Below, one piece after another: positions 32,475-41,641 of a stretch of 64,000 nucleotides of DNA. The stretch comes from Bradyrhizobium oligotrophicum S58. GTDB lineage: Bacteria > Pseudomonadota > Alphaproteobacteria > Rhizobiales > Xanthobacteraceae. The stretch is taken from positions 7,482,001 to 7,546,000 of the forward strand of contig NC_020453.1 in the NCBI RefSeq assembly GCF_000344805.1, given 5' to 3'. Position 1 is the stretch's first letter; each line of letters starts with the position of its first letter. A program made the translations under genes and the position numbers. The notes beneath the pieces were generated by a model, which saw nothing but the letters and a program-made list of their open reading frames with translations, searched no databases and had not been told where the DNA came from.

Positions 32475-32488
32475 GAATTCTGCTCTGC

Positions 32489-32570
32489 CGTCATTGCGAG
32501 CGAAGCGAAGCAATCCAGGGCCGCGTGCGCGACTCTGGATTGCTTCGTCGCTTCGCTTCTCGCAATGACG
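32489..32570. repeat. Intergenic palindrome, CGTCATTGCGAG type (copy 1)
   Basis: CGTCATTGCGAGCGAAGCGA starts at 32489 and the complementary arm ends at 32570 (CGCAATGACG). A second copy lies at 57755-57835 with nearly the same inner sequence (CAATCCAGGGCC...CTGGATTGC). Confidence 0.85.
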
Positions 32571-32585
32571 GAGTCACTTGGAGAG

Positions 32586-33728
32586 CTAGATCAACCCACC
32601 CGCCTCGCTGACGCGGCGCATGTGGTAGTCGGTGTCGCCGAAGGTGGTCTCGATCATCGTCAGACGCTTGAAGTAGTGGCCGATCTTGGCCTCCATCGTC
32701 ATGCCGATGCCGCCATGGAGCTGGATCGCCTGCTGGCCGACGAACTTGGCCGATTTGCCGATCTGCACTTTCGCTGCGGCGATGGACGTTGCGCGCTCCC
32801 GGGCGTCGTCGAAATCGGCGGCCATGGTGGCGAACATCGACATCGAGCGGGCCTGCTCCAGCGCCACGAACATGTCGGACGCGCGGTGCTGCAGCGACTG
32901 GAACGAGCCGATCGCGACGCCGAACTGCTTGCGCGTCTTGATGTACTCGACCGTGGTCGAGAGCGACTCGTCCATCAGGCCGACGGCTTCGGCGCACAGC
33001 GCGATGCGGGCCTCGTCGACGACACGCTCGATCAGCGGCAGGCCATCAGCGGGATCGCCGATCACGGCATCAGCACCGACCTCGACACCGGTGAAGGCGA
33101 TATCGGCCGCGTGCAGTCCGTCCTGGGTCGGATAGCCCTTGCGGGTGACACCCTTGGCATCAGCGGGAACGATGAACACGCCGATGCCGGACTTGTCGCG
33201 CTGACCGCCAGCCGTGCGCGCGGTGACGATCAGCGTGTCGGCATTCTCGCCGTTGAGCACGACGAACTTCTCGCCGTCGATAACCCAGCCGTCGCCCTTC
33301 TTCTTCGCAGAAGTGGCAACGTCGAACAGGTCGTAGCGCGACTGCTTCTCGAGCTGGGCGAAGGCGAACGTCTTGCTGCCGTCGATGATACCGGGCAGAT
33401 GCGCGGCCTTCTGTGCCGCCGAGCCGCCATGGCGGAGGAAGCCGCCCGACAGCACCACGGTCGCCAGATACGGCTCGAGCACCAGCGCGCGGCCCATCGC
33501 TTCCATCACGATCATGGTCTCGACGCCGCCGGCGCCGAAGCCGCCATCGTCCTCGGAGAACGGCAGACCGAGCAGGCCCTGCTCGGCGAGCTTGGACCAC
33601 ATCGTCCGGCTCCAGCCGCCCTTCTCCTTCATGTACAGCTTGCGCTTGTCGAAATCATAGGCATCCGCCAGCAGGCCGTCGATGCTGTCCTTGAGGAGAC
33701 GTTGCTCCTCGCTGAGATCAAAATCCAT
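32586..33728 (-). CDS. pimD: Acyl-CoA dehydrogenase (PimD-like)
   Basis: 380 aa from ATG 33728 (a longer frame to 33785 has no ribosome site). MDFDLSEEQRLLKDSIDGLL opens the N-terminal helical domain; the middle domain shows DGWVIDGEKFVVLNGENADTLIV; the C-terminal helices end QLHGGIGMTMEAKIGHYFKR. Flavoprotein that oxidises acyl-CoA to enoyl-CoA. Its pairing with a second, larger dehydrogenase upstream, within this gene order, suggests the small subunit/partner PimD of dicarboxylyl-CoA oxidation. The symbol is from gene order and memory of R. palustris. Confidence 0.8.
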   Translation of the reverse strand: MDFDLSEEQRLLKDSIDGLLADAYDFDKRKLYMKEKGGWSRTMWSKLAEQGLLGLPFSEDDGGFGAGGVETMIVMEAMGRALVLEPYLATVVLSGGFLRHGGSAAQKAAHLPGIIDGSKTFAFAQLEKQSRYDLFDVATSAKKKGDGWVIDGEKFVVLNGENADTLIVTARTAGGQRDKSGIGVFIVPADAKGVTRKGYPTQDGLHAADIAFTGVEVGADAVIGDPADGLPLIERVVDEARIALCAEAVGLMDESLSTTVEYIKTRKQFGVAIGSFQSLQHRASDMFVALEQARSMSMFATMAADFDDARERATSIAAAKVQIGKSAKFVGQQAIQLHGGIGMTMEAKIGHYFKRLTMIETTFGDTDYHMRRVSEAGGLI

Positions 33729-33790
33729 GTGAGTTGCTCTCTCGAAACGCGTGCGTTTGTTATGGGCGCCATCGTCGCCAGTCATTCACT

Positions 33791-33889
33791 CGTCATCCCC
33801 GCGAAAGCGGGGATCCAGTACGCCGCGGCGGTTGTGATCTGCCACGACTGCCGCGGCGTACTGGGTCCCCCGCCTTCGCGGGGGACGAC
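33791..33889. repeat. Intergenic palindrome between the two acyl-CoA dehydrogenases
   Basis: CGTCATCCCCGCGAAAGCGG at the left and CCGCCTTCGCGGGGGACGAC at the right pair imperfectly, with GTACGCCGCGG/CCGCGGCGTAC as an exact inner pair. It lies inside an apparent operon, so it would be transcribed. Confidence 0.75.
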
Positions 33890-33913
33890 ATCTGTGTGTG
33901 TTAAACCAGAGTG

Positions 33914-35104
33914 CTACAGCCCCAGCACCGCCTTGGCGATGATGTTGCGCTGGATCTCGTTGGAGCCGCCGTAGATCGAGACCTTGCGGTTGTTGAAGTA
34001 GCTCGGCGCGATCTGGGCGGTCCAATCCATGGTCTCGTTGCTGTCCTCGTCGCCATGGATGTCGTAGGGCGCGGCGAACGGGCCGATCACTTCCATCAGC
34101 AGCTCGGTCGTCGTCTGCTGGATCTCGGAGCCCTTGATCTTCAGCACCGAGGACGCCGGGTTGGGCTTGCCCTTGCCGTGCTTGCCCTCGTCGGCAACGA
34201 CGCGCAGCTGCGTCAGCTCCAGCGCCTTCAGCTCGACCTCGCAGGCCGTCAGCTTCTCGCGGAACGACGGATCCTCCAGCACCGGACGGCCGCCGGACTC
34301 GATCTTGCCGGCAAGCTCCTTGATGCGGCGGATGCGCTCCTTGGAGACGCCGACGCGAGCGATGCCGGTGCGCTCATTGCCGAGCAGGAATTTGGCGTAG
34401 TCCCAGCCCTTGTTCTCCTCACCGATCAGGTTCTCGATGGGCACCTCGACGTCGTCGAAGAACACCTCGTTGACCTCATGGCCGCCATCGATGGTCTGGA
34501 TCGGACGCACGGTGACGCCCTTCGACTTCATGCTGAAGACGATGAAGGAGATGCCCATCTGCTTCTTAGCAGAGGGGTCGGTGCGGCACAGGCAGAAGAT
34601 CATGTCGGCGTGCTGGGCCAAGGTGGTCCAGGTCTTCTGGCCATTGATGATCCACTTGTCGCCGCGGCGCTCGGCCTTGGTCTTCAGGGAGGCGAGATCG
34701 GAGCCGGAGCCCGGCTCGGAGAAGCCCTGGCACCACCAGTCGTCGACACTGGCAATGCGCGGCAGATACTGCTTCTTCTGCGCCTCGTTGCCGAAGGTGT
34801 AGATCACCGGGCCGACCATGCTGACGCCGAACGCGAGCGGCTGCGGCGCCGGATAGGCCTGCAGCTCCTCGTTGAAGATGTAGTGCTGCACCGAGGTCCA
34901 GCCGGTGCCGCCATATTCCTCGGGCCAGTGCGAAACGCCCCAGCCCTTGTTGTTGAGGATGCGCCACCAGGTCACCATCTCGTCCTTCGACAGATGGCGG
35001 CCTTCGATCATCTTCCGCCTGGTCTCCGGCGGCACGCTGTCCTTGAAGAACTGCCTGACTTCCTCGCGGAACGCCTGCTCTTCGCTCGTGAATGCAAGAT
35101 CCAT
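33914..35104 (-). CDS. pimC: Acyl-CoA dehydrogenase (PimC-like)
   Basis: 396 aa. MDLAFTSEEQAFREEVRQFF starts the N-terminal domain; flavin-contact QGFSEPGSGSDLASL, WIINGQKTWTTLAQHADMIF and the C-terminal YGGSNEIQRNIIAK are canonical. Different in sequence from the neighbouring 380-aa dehydrogenase. Second gene pair of the beta-oxidation cluster; in R. palustris the equivalent pair (PimC/PimD) acts on dicarboxylyl-CoA. Exact chain specificity cannot be read from sequence. Confidence 0.82.
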   Translation of the reverse strand: MDLAFTSEEQAFREEVRQFFKDSVPPETRRKMIEGRHLSKDEMVTWWRILNNKGWGVSHWPEEYGGTGWTSVQHYIFNEELQAYPAPQPLAFGVSMVGPVIYTFGNEAQKKQYLPRIASVDDWWCQGFSEPGSGSDLASLKTKAERRGDKWIINGQKTWTTLAQHADMIFCLCRTDPSAKKQMGISFIVFSMKSKGVTVRPIQTIDGGHEVNEVFFDDVEVPIENLIGEENKGWDYAKFLLGNERTGIARVGVSKERIRRIKELAGKIESGGRPVLEDPSFREKLTACEVELKALELTQLRVVADEGKHGKGKPNPASSVLKIKGSEIQQTTTELLMEVIGPFAAPYDIHGDEDSNETMDWTAQIAPSYFNNRKVSIYGGSNEIQRNIIAKAVLGL

Positions 35105-35146
35105 TGGATCCTCCCTTAGGTATTCAAATCGTTCGTCTTGCTCAGC

Positions 35147-35280
35147 TGTCGTCCCTGCGAACGCAGGGACCCATAACCACCGGCCGTCGTTGGGAGCGAA
35201 GGTGGCTGCCAGAATGCCCCAAGCGGCATCACGCGGTATGGGTCCCGGGTCTGCGCTGCGCTTGCCCGGGACGACAGTTG
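35147..35280. repeat. Palindromic intergenic repeat (GTCCC-type family, intact copy)
   Basis: Opens with TCGTCCCTGCGAACGCAGGG and closes with GCTTGCCCGGGACGACAG. The segment CATCACGCGGTATGGGTCCC is also found near 14573-14592. It separates thiolase and dehydrogenase genes of one apparent operon. Confidence 0.75.
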
Positions 35281-35323
35281 TGGGAAATCCCGCGCGAGTT
35301 GCGCGCGGGATTACGGTCGTTCG

Positions 35324-36511
35324 TTACTGCAGCACCTCGAACAGGCCGGCGGCGCCCATGCCGCCGCCGACGCACATGGTGACGACGGCGTACTTGGCCT
35401 TGCGGCGGCGGCCTTCGATCAGCGCGTGGCCGGTCAGGCGCGCACCGGACATGCCGTAGGGATGGCCGACCGCGATGGCGCCGCCATTGACGTTGATCTT
35501 GTCGGGGTCGATGCCGAGCTTGTCGCGGCAATACAGCACCTGCACCGCGAACGCCTCGTTGAGCTCCCACAGGCCGATGTCGTCGACGGTGAGGCCATGG
35601 CGCTTCAACAGACGCGGCACCGCGAACACCGGGCCGATGCCCATCTCGTCGGGCTCGCAGCCATGCGAGACGAAGCCGCGGAAGATGCCGAGCGGCTGCA
35701 GGCCGCGCTTGGCGGCATTGGCGTCGCTCATGATGACGCAGGCCGAGGCGCCGTCGGACAGCTGGCTGGCATTGCCGGCGGTGATCGAGAAGCCGTCGCC
35801 GCGCACGGCCTTGAGGCCGGCAAGGCCTTCGGCGGTCGTCTCGGGGCGCGGACCTTCGTCCTGCGACAGAGTGATGTCCTTGAACGAGATGTTGCCGGTG
35901 GCCTTGTCGGTGACGGCCATCTTGGTGCTGATCGGCGCCAGCTCGTCGTTGAACTTGCCGCCCTGCTGCGCGGCCGCGGTGCGGCGCTGGCTCTCCAGCG
36001 CATATTCGTCCTGCCGCTCGCGCGAGATGCCGTAGCGCTTGGCCACGATCTCGGCGGTGTCGATCATCGGCATGTAGACGTCGCCCTTGATCTCGAGCAG
36101 CGCCGGGTCGGTGGCCTGGAAGCTGTTCATCTTGTCGTTCTGAACCAGCGAGATCGACTCGCCGCCGCCGCCGACCGCAATCTCGACGCCGTCGAAGATC
36201 ACGGAGCGCGCCGCGAGCGCGATCGCCTGCAGGCCGGAGGCGCATTGGCGGTCGATCGTGGTGCCGCCGACCGACACCGGCAGGCCGGCGCGCAGCAGCG
36301 CCTTGCGCGCGATGTTGCCGCCGGTCGAGCCCTGCTGCAGGGCCGCGCCCATCACGACGTCCTCGATCTCGGAAGGATCGACCTTGGCGCGCTTGACGGC
36401 CTCGCCGATGGCGTGGCCGAGCAAGGTGGCGCCGCCGGTGGCATTGAGCGCACCGCGATAGGCCTTGCCGATCGGCGTGCGGGCGGTGGAAACGATGACG
36501 GCATCGGTCAT
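35324..36511 (-). CDS. pimB: Acetyl-CoA acetyltransferase / 3-oxoacyl-CoA thiolase (PimB-like)
   Basis: 395 aa from ATG 36511, preceded by CAGGAGGTCCGCCC; the frame is open upstream only over the ligase gene. Nucleophile Cys90 in [11 protein letters not shown], the His of [16 protein letters not shown] and the second Cys in [12 protein letters not shown] form a complete thiolase active site. It cleaves 3-oxoacyl-CoA to acetyl-CoA plus a shortened acyl-CoA. Its position right after the CoA ligase matches pimB. Confidence 0.88.
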   Translation of the reverse strand: MTDAVIVSTARTPIGKAYRGALNATGGATLLGHAIGEAVKRAKVDPSEIEDVVMGAALQQGSTGGNIARKALLRAGLPVSVGGTTIDRQCASGLQAIALAARSVIFDGVEIAVGGGGESISLVQNDKMNSFQATDPALLEIKGDVYMPMIDTAEIVAKRYGISRERQDEYALESQRRTAAAQQGGKFNDELAPISTKMAVTDKATGNISFKDITLSQDEGPRPETTAEGLAGLKAVRGDGFSITAGNASQLSDGASACVIMSDANAAKRGLQPLGIFRGFVSHGCEPDEMGIGPVFAVPRLLKRHGLTVDDIGLWELNEAFAVQVLYCRDKLGIDPDKINVNGGAIAVGHPYGMSGARLTGHALIEGRRRKAKYAVVTMCVGGGMGAAGLFEVLQ

Positions 36512-36531
36512 GGGCGGACCTCCTGTTGTTG

Positions 36532-38196
36532 TTACTGATGTTTGACGTGAGACGGTGGTGATTGCTGCTGGCGCAATTCGTGGCGCGACAGCTTGCCGAC
36601 CGGCGTGCGCGGCAGCTCGTCGACGAACTCGACGGCCACCGGCAGCTCGTGCTTGCCGAGCTTGCCGGTCAGGAAGGCGCGGAGATCCTCGACCGGGAAC
36701 GGCGCGGCGCCATCGCGCAGCTTGATGAAGGCCTTGGCGGCCTCGCCGCGATAGGCGTCGGGAATGCCGATCACGATCACCTCCTGCACGGAAGGATGGG
36801 TGTAGATCGCCTGCTCGATCATCTGCGGATAGACGTTGAAGCCGCCGGAGATGATCATGTCCTTCTTGCGGTCGACGAGAAAGAAGAATCCGTCGGCATC
36901 GACATAGCCGATGTCGCCGGTGAGGAAGCGGTCGCCGACGAAGGACTGCGCCGTCTCCTCCGGCCTGTTCCAGTAGCCCGCGGTGACGTTCGGTCCTTTG
37001 ACCCGGATCTCGCCGACCTCGCCCGTACCGAGCACCTTCGCAGGATCTTCCAGCGACACGACGTCCATCTCGATGCCGGGCAGCGCGATGCCGATCGAGC
37101 CGGGCTTGTCCGGCCCCTCCTTGGGATGGCTGGTGCCGGGCGAGCAGGTCTCGGTCATGCCCCAGCCGCTCTTGAGCTTCATGCCGACGCGGCGCTCCAG
37201 GATGCGCGCGACCTCCACCGGCAGCGGCGCGCCGCCGGAGCCGACGCTGGTCAGCGACGACAGATCGCGCTTGTCGAGATCGGGCAGATTGGCGATCGCG
37301 ATCCACATCGTCGGCACGCCGGGGAAATAGTTCGCGCGCTTCTGCTCGATGTCGCGCAGCACGGCCTCGACGTCGAAGCGCTGATGCAGCGAAACCAGGT
37401 TGCCGAGACGCAGCGCGGTCAGGAGCACCACGGTCAGCGCGTAGATATGAAACAGCGGCAGCACGCAGATGACGCGGCCGGTGCCCTCGCTCTGGGTCCG
37501 CGTGGCGCGGCTCCACAGCGTGATGATCGACACCGCCGAGGTGAGATTGCCGTGGGTCAGCATCGCCCCCTTGGGCAGGCCGGTGGTGCCGCCGGTATAT
37601 TGCAGCAGCGCGATGTCGTCGGGCGAGATCGCAGGCCACACCGCGGGCTCTGCTGCGCCGTCGACGAAGGCACGATGCGTGATCACCGCTGCGTTGTCGG
37701 GCAACGTCGTCTGCGGCGTACCGACCTTGCCCCAGTGATCATCCTCGCAGACGATCAGGCGATCGAGCAGGCCCTTCTCCAGGAACTTCAGCGCCGTCGG
37801 CAGCAGTGCGGACAGATTCGACGTCACCAGGATGCGCGCGCCGGAGTCGCTGAGCTTGTGCGACAGCGCGATCTCGCCGTCGAGCGGCGACAGGTGCACG
37901 ACACGGGCGCCGGCCTTGAGCGCACCGAAGAAGTTGATCGGGTGATCCGGCGTATTGCCGAGGAACAGCGCGATCGAGGCGCCCTTGCCAAAGCCCGCGC
38001 GCAGGAAGGCGGCGGCGGCCTGGTCGACGAGCGCTGCGAGCTGCTTGAAGGTGATGGGGCGGTCGCGAAATTCGAGCGCGTCGCGATCGCCGAAATCATC
38101 CACCGCCTGCGCCAGCAGATCCGGCAACGTGCCGCGCGCGATCGTGTCGTCCCAGCGGACGCCTTCGGGATAGAACTGTTCGCCGGGATGGGTCAT
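36532..38196 (-). CDS. pimA: Acyl-CoA ligase for dicarboxylic/fatty acids (PimA-like)
   Basis: 554 aa, ATG 38196. AMP-binding P-loop [16 protein letters not shown], the [11 protein letters not shown] motif, [17 protein letters not shown] and the C-terminal lysine segment [11 protein letters not shown] are all present, so the adenylation and thioesterification steps should be intact. It activates a carboxylic acid with ATP and CoA, entering the beta-oxidation set encoded around it. The R. palustris PimA enzyme prefers C7-C14 dicarboxylic and fatty acids; equivalence here is by gene order. Confidence 0.85.
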   Translation of the reverse strand: MTHPGEQFYPEGVRWDDTIARGTLPDLLAQAVDDFGDRDALEFRDRPITFKQLAALVDQAAAAFLRAGFGKGASIALFLGNTPDHPINFFGALKAGARVVHLSPLDGEIALSHKLSDSGARILVTSNLSALLPTALKFLEKGLLDRLIVCEDDHWGKVGTPQTTLPDNAAVITHRAFVDGAAEPAVWPAISPDDIALLQYTGGTTGLPKGAMLTHGNLTSAVSIITLWSRATRTQSEGTGRVICVLPLFHIYALTVVLLTALRLGNLVSLHQRFDVEAVLRDIEQKRANYFPGVPTMWIAIANLPDLDKRDLSSLTSVGSGGAPLPVEVARILERRVGMKLKSGWGMTETCSPGTSHPKEGPDKPGSIGIALPGIEMDVVSLEDPAKVLGTGEVGEIRVKGPNVTAGYWNRPEETAQSFVGDRFLTGDIGYVDADGFFFLVDRKKDMIISGGFNVYPQMIEQAIYTHPSVQEVIVIGIPDAYRGEAAKAFIKLRDGAAPFPVEDLRAFLTGKLGKHELPVAVEFVDELPRTPVGKLSRHELRQQQSPPSHVKHQ

Positions 38197-38241
38197 GCGA
38201 GCTCAAATTCCGTTGGCGTCAGGTGGCCCCGCTGCTTCTGT

Positions 38242-38343
38242 TCCCTCCCCCCTTGTGGGGGAGGGTCAGGGAGGGGGGTGGCCCCAAGCGAGACTGCCGT
38301 TGTGGACCCCCACCCCCGACCCCTCCCCGCAAAGGGGAGGGGA
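38242..38343. repeat. Intergenic palindrome, CCCTCCCC type
   Basis: TCCCTCCCCCCTTGTGGGGG at the left and CCCCTCCCCGCAAAGGGGAG at the right, with GGGGGTGG/CCACCCCC-like inner pairs. Same family as 28437-28591. It lies between pimF- and pimA-like genes. Confidence 0.65.
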
Positions 38344-38380
38344 GCGCACCTGCGCACGGAGCAACAGCGAAACGTCGGCC

Positions 38381-40474
38381 TCAAGCGGCCTTCCCCTGCG
38401 CCAGCGACGCGAACGTCTTGCCTTCATCGGCGAGCTTCTTCAGCAGCGGCGCCGGCTCCAGCGACGGATCGTTCGTCTCCTTGGCGTAGAACGCGAGCCG
38501 CTCGGCGATGTGCTTGAGGCCGACACTGTCAGCCCAGTACATCGGACCGCCGCGATAGATCGGCCAGCCATAGCCATAGAGCCAGACGACATCGATATCC
38601 GACGGCCGTGCGGCGATGCCTTCGGCGAGGATCTTCGCGCCCTCGTTGATCATCGGATACATCATGCGCTCGAGGATCTCCTCGTCGCTGACGGCGCGGC
38701 GCTTGAGGCCGAGCTTGGCGAGCGTCTCGTCGATCAGCCTCTCGACGTCGGGATCGGGCAGCGGTGCGCGCGAGCCCGCCTCGTATTTGTAGTAGCCCTT
38801 GCCGGTCTTCTGGCCGAAGCGGCCGGCTTCGCACAGCGCGTCCGCGATCTCGCTCTTGATGCCGCGGTCCTTGCGCGAGCGCCAGCCGATGTCGAGGCCG
38901 GCGAGATCGCCCATCGCGAACGGGCCCATCGGCATCCCGAACTTGGTGACGACGGCGTCGACCTGCTGCGGCAGCGCGCCTTCGAACAGCAGCTTCTCGG
39001 CCTGCTTGCCGCGCTGCGCCAGCATGCGGTTACCAACGAAGCCGTCGCAGACGCCGACCACGGCCGGCACCTTGGCGATCTTGCGCGCGATCGACACCGC
39101 GGTGACCAGCGCGTCCGGCGCGGTCTTCTCGGCGCGCACGATCTCGCACAGCTTCATCACGTTGGCCGGCGAGAAGAAGTGCATGCCGAGCACGTCCTGC
39201 GGACGGCTGGTCTGCTTGGCGATATCGTCGATATTCAGGTACGAGGTGTTGGACGCGAGCACGGCGCCCGGCTTGGCGTATTGATCGAGCTTGCCGAACA
39301 CTTCCTTCTTCACCGCCATGGTTTCGAACACCGCCTCGATGATGAGGTCGGCATCGCCGACGTTCTCGAGTCCGACCACGCCATTGATCAGCGCCATGCG
39401 CTTGGCCGGCGCATCGGCCGGGATGCCGCCGCGCGCCGCGGTCGCCTCCCAGTTCTTCTGCATGATGCCCATGCCGCGCCTGAGCTGCTCTTCGGCAGTC
39501 TCGATCAGCGTGACCGGGACACCGGCATTGGCGAACGACATCGCAATACCGCCGCCCATGGTGCCGGCGCCGATGATGGCGACACGCTCGACCTTGCGCC
39601 CCTTGGTGCCCTCGGGCACGCCGGCGATCTTGGCGGCCTCGCGCTCGGCGAAGAAGGCGTAGCGCTGCGCCTTGGACTGGTCGCTGGCGACGAGCTTGAG
39701 GAAGCCCTCGCGCTCCTTCTTCAGGCCCTCGTCGAACGGCAGGTCGATTGCGTAGCCGACGGCGTCGGCTGCCGCGAACGGCGCTTCCAAGCCGCGCGAC
39801 TTCTTGGTGATCGCAGCCACCGCATTGGTGAAGATCGAGCGATCGGCCTTGGCCGCCGCGATCTTGGACTCGTCGTCGCGCAACTTGCGCAGCGGGCGGT
39901 TCTCCGCCAGCACCTTGCGCGCGAACGCCTCGCCGCCCGATGCCGGCCCCTCGATGATCTCCTCGATTAGGCCGGACTTGAGGGCCTCCGCCGCGCCGAT
40001 CGGATCACCGCCGACGATCATCTTGACCGCGAGCTCCGGGCCCACCGCGCGCGGCAGGCGCTGCGTTCCGCCCGCGCCCGGCAGCAGCCCGAGCTTGACT
40101 TCCGGCAGGCCCAGCTTCGCCTCCTTGGTGGCGACACGATAATGACAGGCAAGCGCCACTTCGAGGCCACCGCCGAGCGCCGTTCCATGAATGGCGGCAA
40201 TCACAGGCTTGGGGCTGTTCTCGATCGCACTCAAGACGTCGTTGAGCGCCGGCGGCTTCGGCGGCTTGCCGAACTCGGTGATGTCAGCGCCGGCGATGAA
40301 AGTCCGCCCCCCACAGGTGAGCACGATCGCCTTGATGGCGGGATCGGCGATCGCAGCGTTGACGTTGTCCAGGATGCCGCCGCGCACTGCGGCACTCAGC
40401 GCATTGACGGGCGGACTGTCGATGGTGACGATGCCGACGATGTCATGACGATCAAGCTTTGCCACTTCGCTCAC
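38381..40474 (-). CDS. pimF: Enoyl-CoA hydratase / 3-hydroxyacyl-CoA dehydrogenase fusion (PimF-like)
   Basis: 697 aa. Residues about 10-190 are a crotonase domain (GGRTFIAGADITEF, IHGTALGGGLEVALACHYRVA). A linker follows, then the NAD domain (IIGAGTMGGGIAMSFANAG, near 300) with LASNTSYLNIDDIA and HFFSPANVMKLCEIV, and the C-terminal dehydrogenase repeats (VGNRMLAQ; RFGQKTGKGYYKY). It carries out hydration and oxidation in one protein, as FadJ and PimF do. First gene of the minus-strand cluster, divergent from the IclR regulator. Confidence 0.88.
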   Translation of the reverse strand: MSEVAKLDRHDIVGIVTIDSPPVNALSAAVRGGILDNVNAAIADPAIKAIVLTCGGRTFIAGADITEFGKPPKPPALNDVLSAIENSPKPVIAAIHGTALGGGLEVALACHYRVATKEAKLGLPEVKLGLLPGAGGTQRLPRAVGPELAVKMIVGGDPIGAAEALKSGLIEEIIEGPASGGEAFARKVLAENRPLRKLRDDESKIAAAKADRSIFTNAVAAITKKSRGLEAPFAAADAVGYAIDLPFDEGLKKEREGFLKLVASDQSKAQRYAFFAEREAAKIAGVPEGTKGRKVERVAIIGAGTMGGGIAMSFANAGVPVTLIETAEEQLRRGMGIMQKNWEATAARGGIPADAPAKRMALINGVVGLENVGDADLIIEAVFETMAVKKEVFGKLDQYAKPGAVLASNTSYLNIDDIAKQTSRPQDVLGMHFFSPANVMKLCEIVRAEKTAPDALVTAVSIARKIAKVPAVVGVCDGFVGNRMLAQRGKQAEKLLFEGALPQQVDAVVTKFGMPMGPFAMGDLAGLDIGWRSRKDRGIKSEIADALCEAGRFGQKTGKGYYKYEAGSRAPLPDPDVERLIDETLAKLGLKRRAVSDEEILERMMYPMINEGAKILAEGIAARPSDIDVVWLYGYGWPIYRGGPMYWADSVGLKHIAERLAFYAKETNDPSLEPAPLLKKLADEGKTFASLAQGKAA

Positions 40475-40589
40475 GCTAGGCTCCTTGGGATGTCGTTTCT
40501 TTGTGGCCGGTTAACGTTCCGACCAATTCTTGGCTCTTCATTTGCGCAGAATATCGGCCATGCTTGCGTCTACCCGCTGCCGACGATCA

Positions 40590-40606
40590 ATTCCGCAGTG
40601 CGAAAT
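40590..40606. promoter_or_regulatory. Candidate IclR-type operator between pimF and the regulator
   Basis: ATTCCGC-AGT-GCGAAAT is a palindrome with one mismatch in seven arm pairs. It is located in the 212-bp divergent region, 81 bp before the IclR start. IclR-family sites are often short palindromes of this TTCCGC type, so it is a reasonable operator; not proven. Confidence 0.45.
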
Positions 40607-40686
40607 CTAATTCCACATCTTGACATCCAGGGTTATTTTGAAGCACGAGCGTTGTCAACGAGGCTCATCAATCAACAGCCGATGAC

Positions 40687-41571
40687 ATGAAACGCCCAGG
40701 GAAGAAAGCCGCGACCGATCGCAGCTTCGTCGTTGCGCTGTCGCGCGGCCTCGAAGTGCTGAGGGCGTTCCGGCCCAATGACGGACTGCTGGGCAACCAG
40801 GAAATTGCCGCGCGCACCAATCTGCCGAAGCCCACCGTGTCGCGATTGACGTACACGCTGACCAAGCTCGGCTATCTCACGCCGGTGCCGCGCTTCGAGA
40901 AGTATCAGCTCGCGCCATCCGCGCTCCTGCTCGGCTATGCCGCGCTCGCCAATCTCGGCGTCCGGCACCTGTCCGAGCCGTTTCGCGAGCAGCTGATGCG
41001 CGAGACCGGCGGTGCGGTCGCGATCGGCGGCCGCGACCGGCTCAGCATGATCTATTTCGGCCAGAGCCGGCACGGCGTCGTCAACGTTCAGCTCGACGTC
41101 GGATCACGCATCCCGATCGCGACCACCGCGATGGGCCGCGCCTACATCTGGGCGCTGCCGGATGACGAGCGCGCCGCATTGATGCGGGACATGCGCGAGC
41201 ATTACGGCAGCCGCTGGCCGAAGATCCGCGACGGCATCGAGCGCGCCGGCGAGACGGTCGCCAAATACGGCTTCACAATCTCGGCGGGGGAATGGCAGGA
41301 CGACGTGCACGCCGTCGGCGTCGCGCTGAAGCTCAACGACGGAACTGGTCCCTATGCGGTGAACTGCGGGGCGCCTGCATTCCGCTTCACGGAAGAGCGT
41401 CTGCGCACCGACATTGGACCTCGTCTCGTCGCGATGGTAAGGAACATCGAAGCGGCGCTCGGGGGACTCGCGCCGCAAACTAATCAAACAAACAACCAAT
41501 CAAACAAAGAACTCAATAAGAAGCCGAAGCCAGGAGGAAAAGTTGCCCGTGTTGCCGAGGGTATCAGATAG
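40687..41571 (+). CDS. IclR-family transcriptional regulator with an unusual Asn/Lys-rich tail
   Basis: 294 aa. The N-terminal winged helix (VVALSRGLEVLRAF...NQEIAARTNLPKPTVSRLTYTLTKLGYL) and the C-terminal GAF-like effector domain (IPIATTAMGRAYIWALP; GVALKLNDGTGPYAVNCGAP) are complete by about residue 260. The last 30 residues (PQTNQTNNQSNKELNKKPKP...) are encoded by AT-rich sequence unlike the rest and are outside the family fold. Flanked by the pim-like operon (divergent) and a transporter (same strand, 67 bp later), it probably controls both. CoA thioesters or dicarboxylates are plausible effectors by context. Confidence 0.88.
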   Translation: MKRPGKKAATDRSFVVALSRGLEVLRAFRPNDGLLGNQEIAARTNLPKPTVSRLTYTLTKLGYLTPVPRFEKYQLAPSALLLGYAALANLGVRHLSEPFREQLMRETGGAVAIGGRDRLSMIYFGQSRHGVVNVQLDVGSRIPIATTAMGRAYIWALPDDERAALMRDMREHYGSRWPKIRDGIERAGETVAKYGFTISAGEWQDDVHAVGVALKLNDGTGPYAVNCGAPAFRFTEERLRTDIGPRLVAMVRNIEAALGGLAPQTNQTNNQSNKELNKKPKPGGKVARVAEGIR

Positions 41572-41641
41572 CCTGCATCGTCGCGGTCGGCTGGCGCCGC
41601 GTCCCGACCTGAGCGATTTCGGGAGGGGCGAGACGAGATGA
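41543..41641 (+). other. Possible 32-codon leader ORF coupled to livG
   Basis: A TTG at 41543 follows AGGAGGAAAAG, a near-perfect ribosome site. The frame runs 32 codons (LPVLPRVSDSLHRRGRLA...) to a TGA at 41639-41641 that overlaps the next gene's ATG as ATGA. It overlaps the end of the IclR gene in another frame. No family match; it may be a coupling peptide or chance. Confidence 0.25.
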
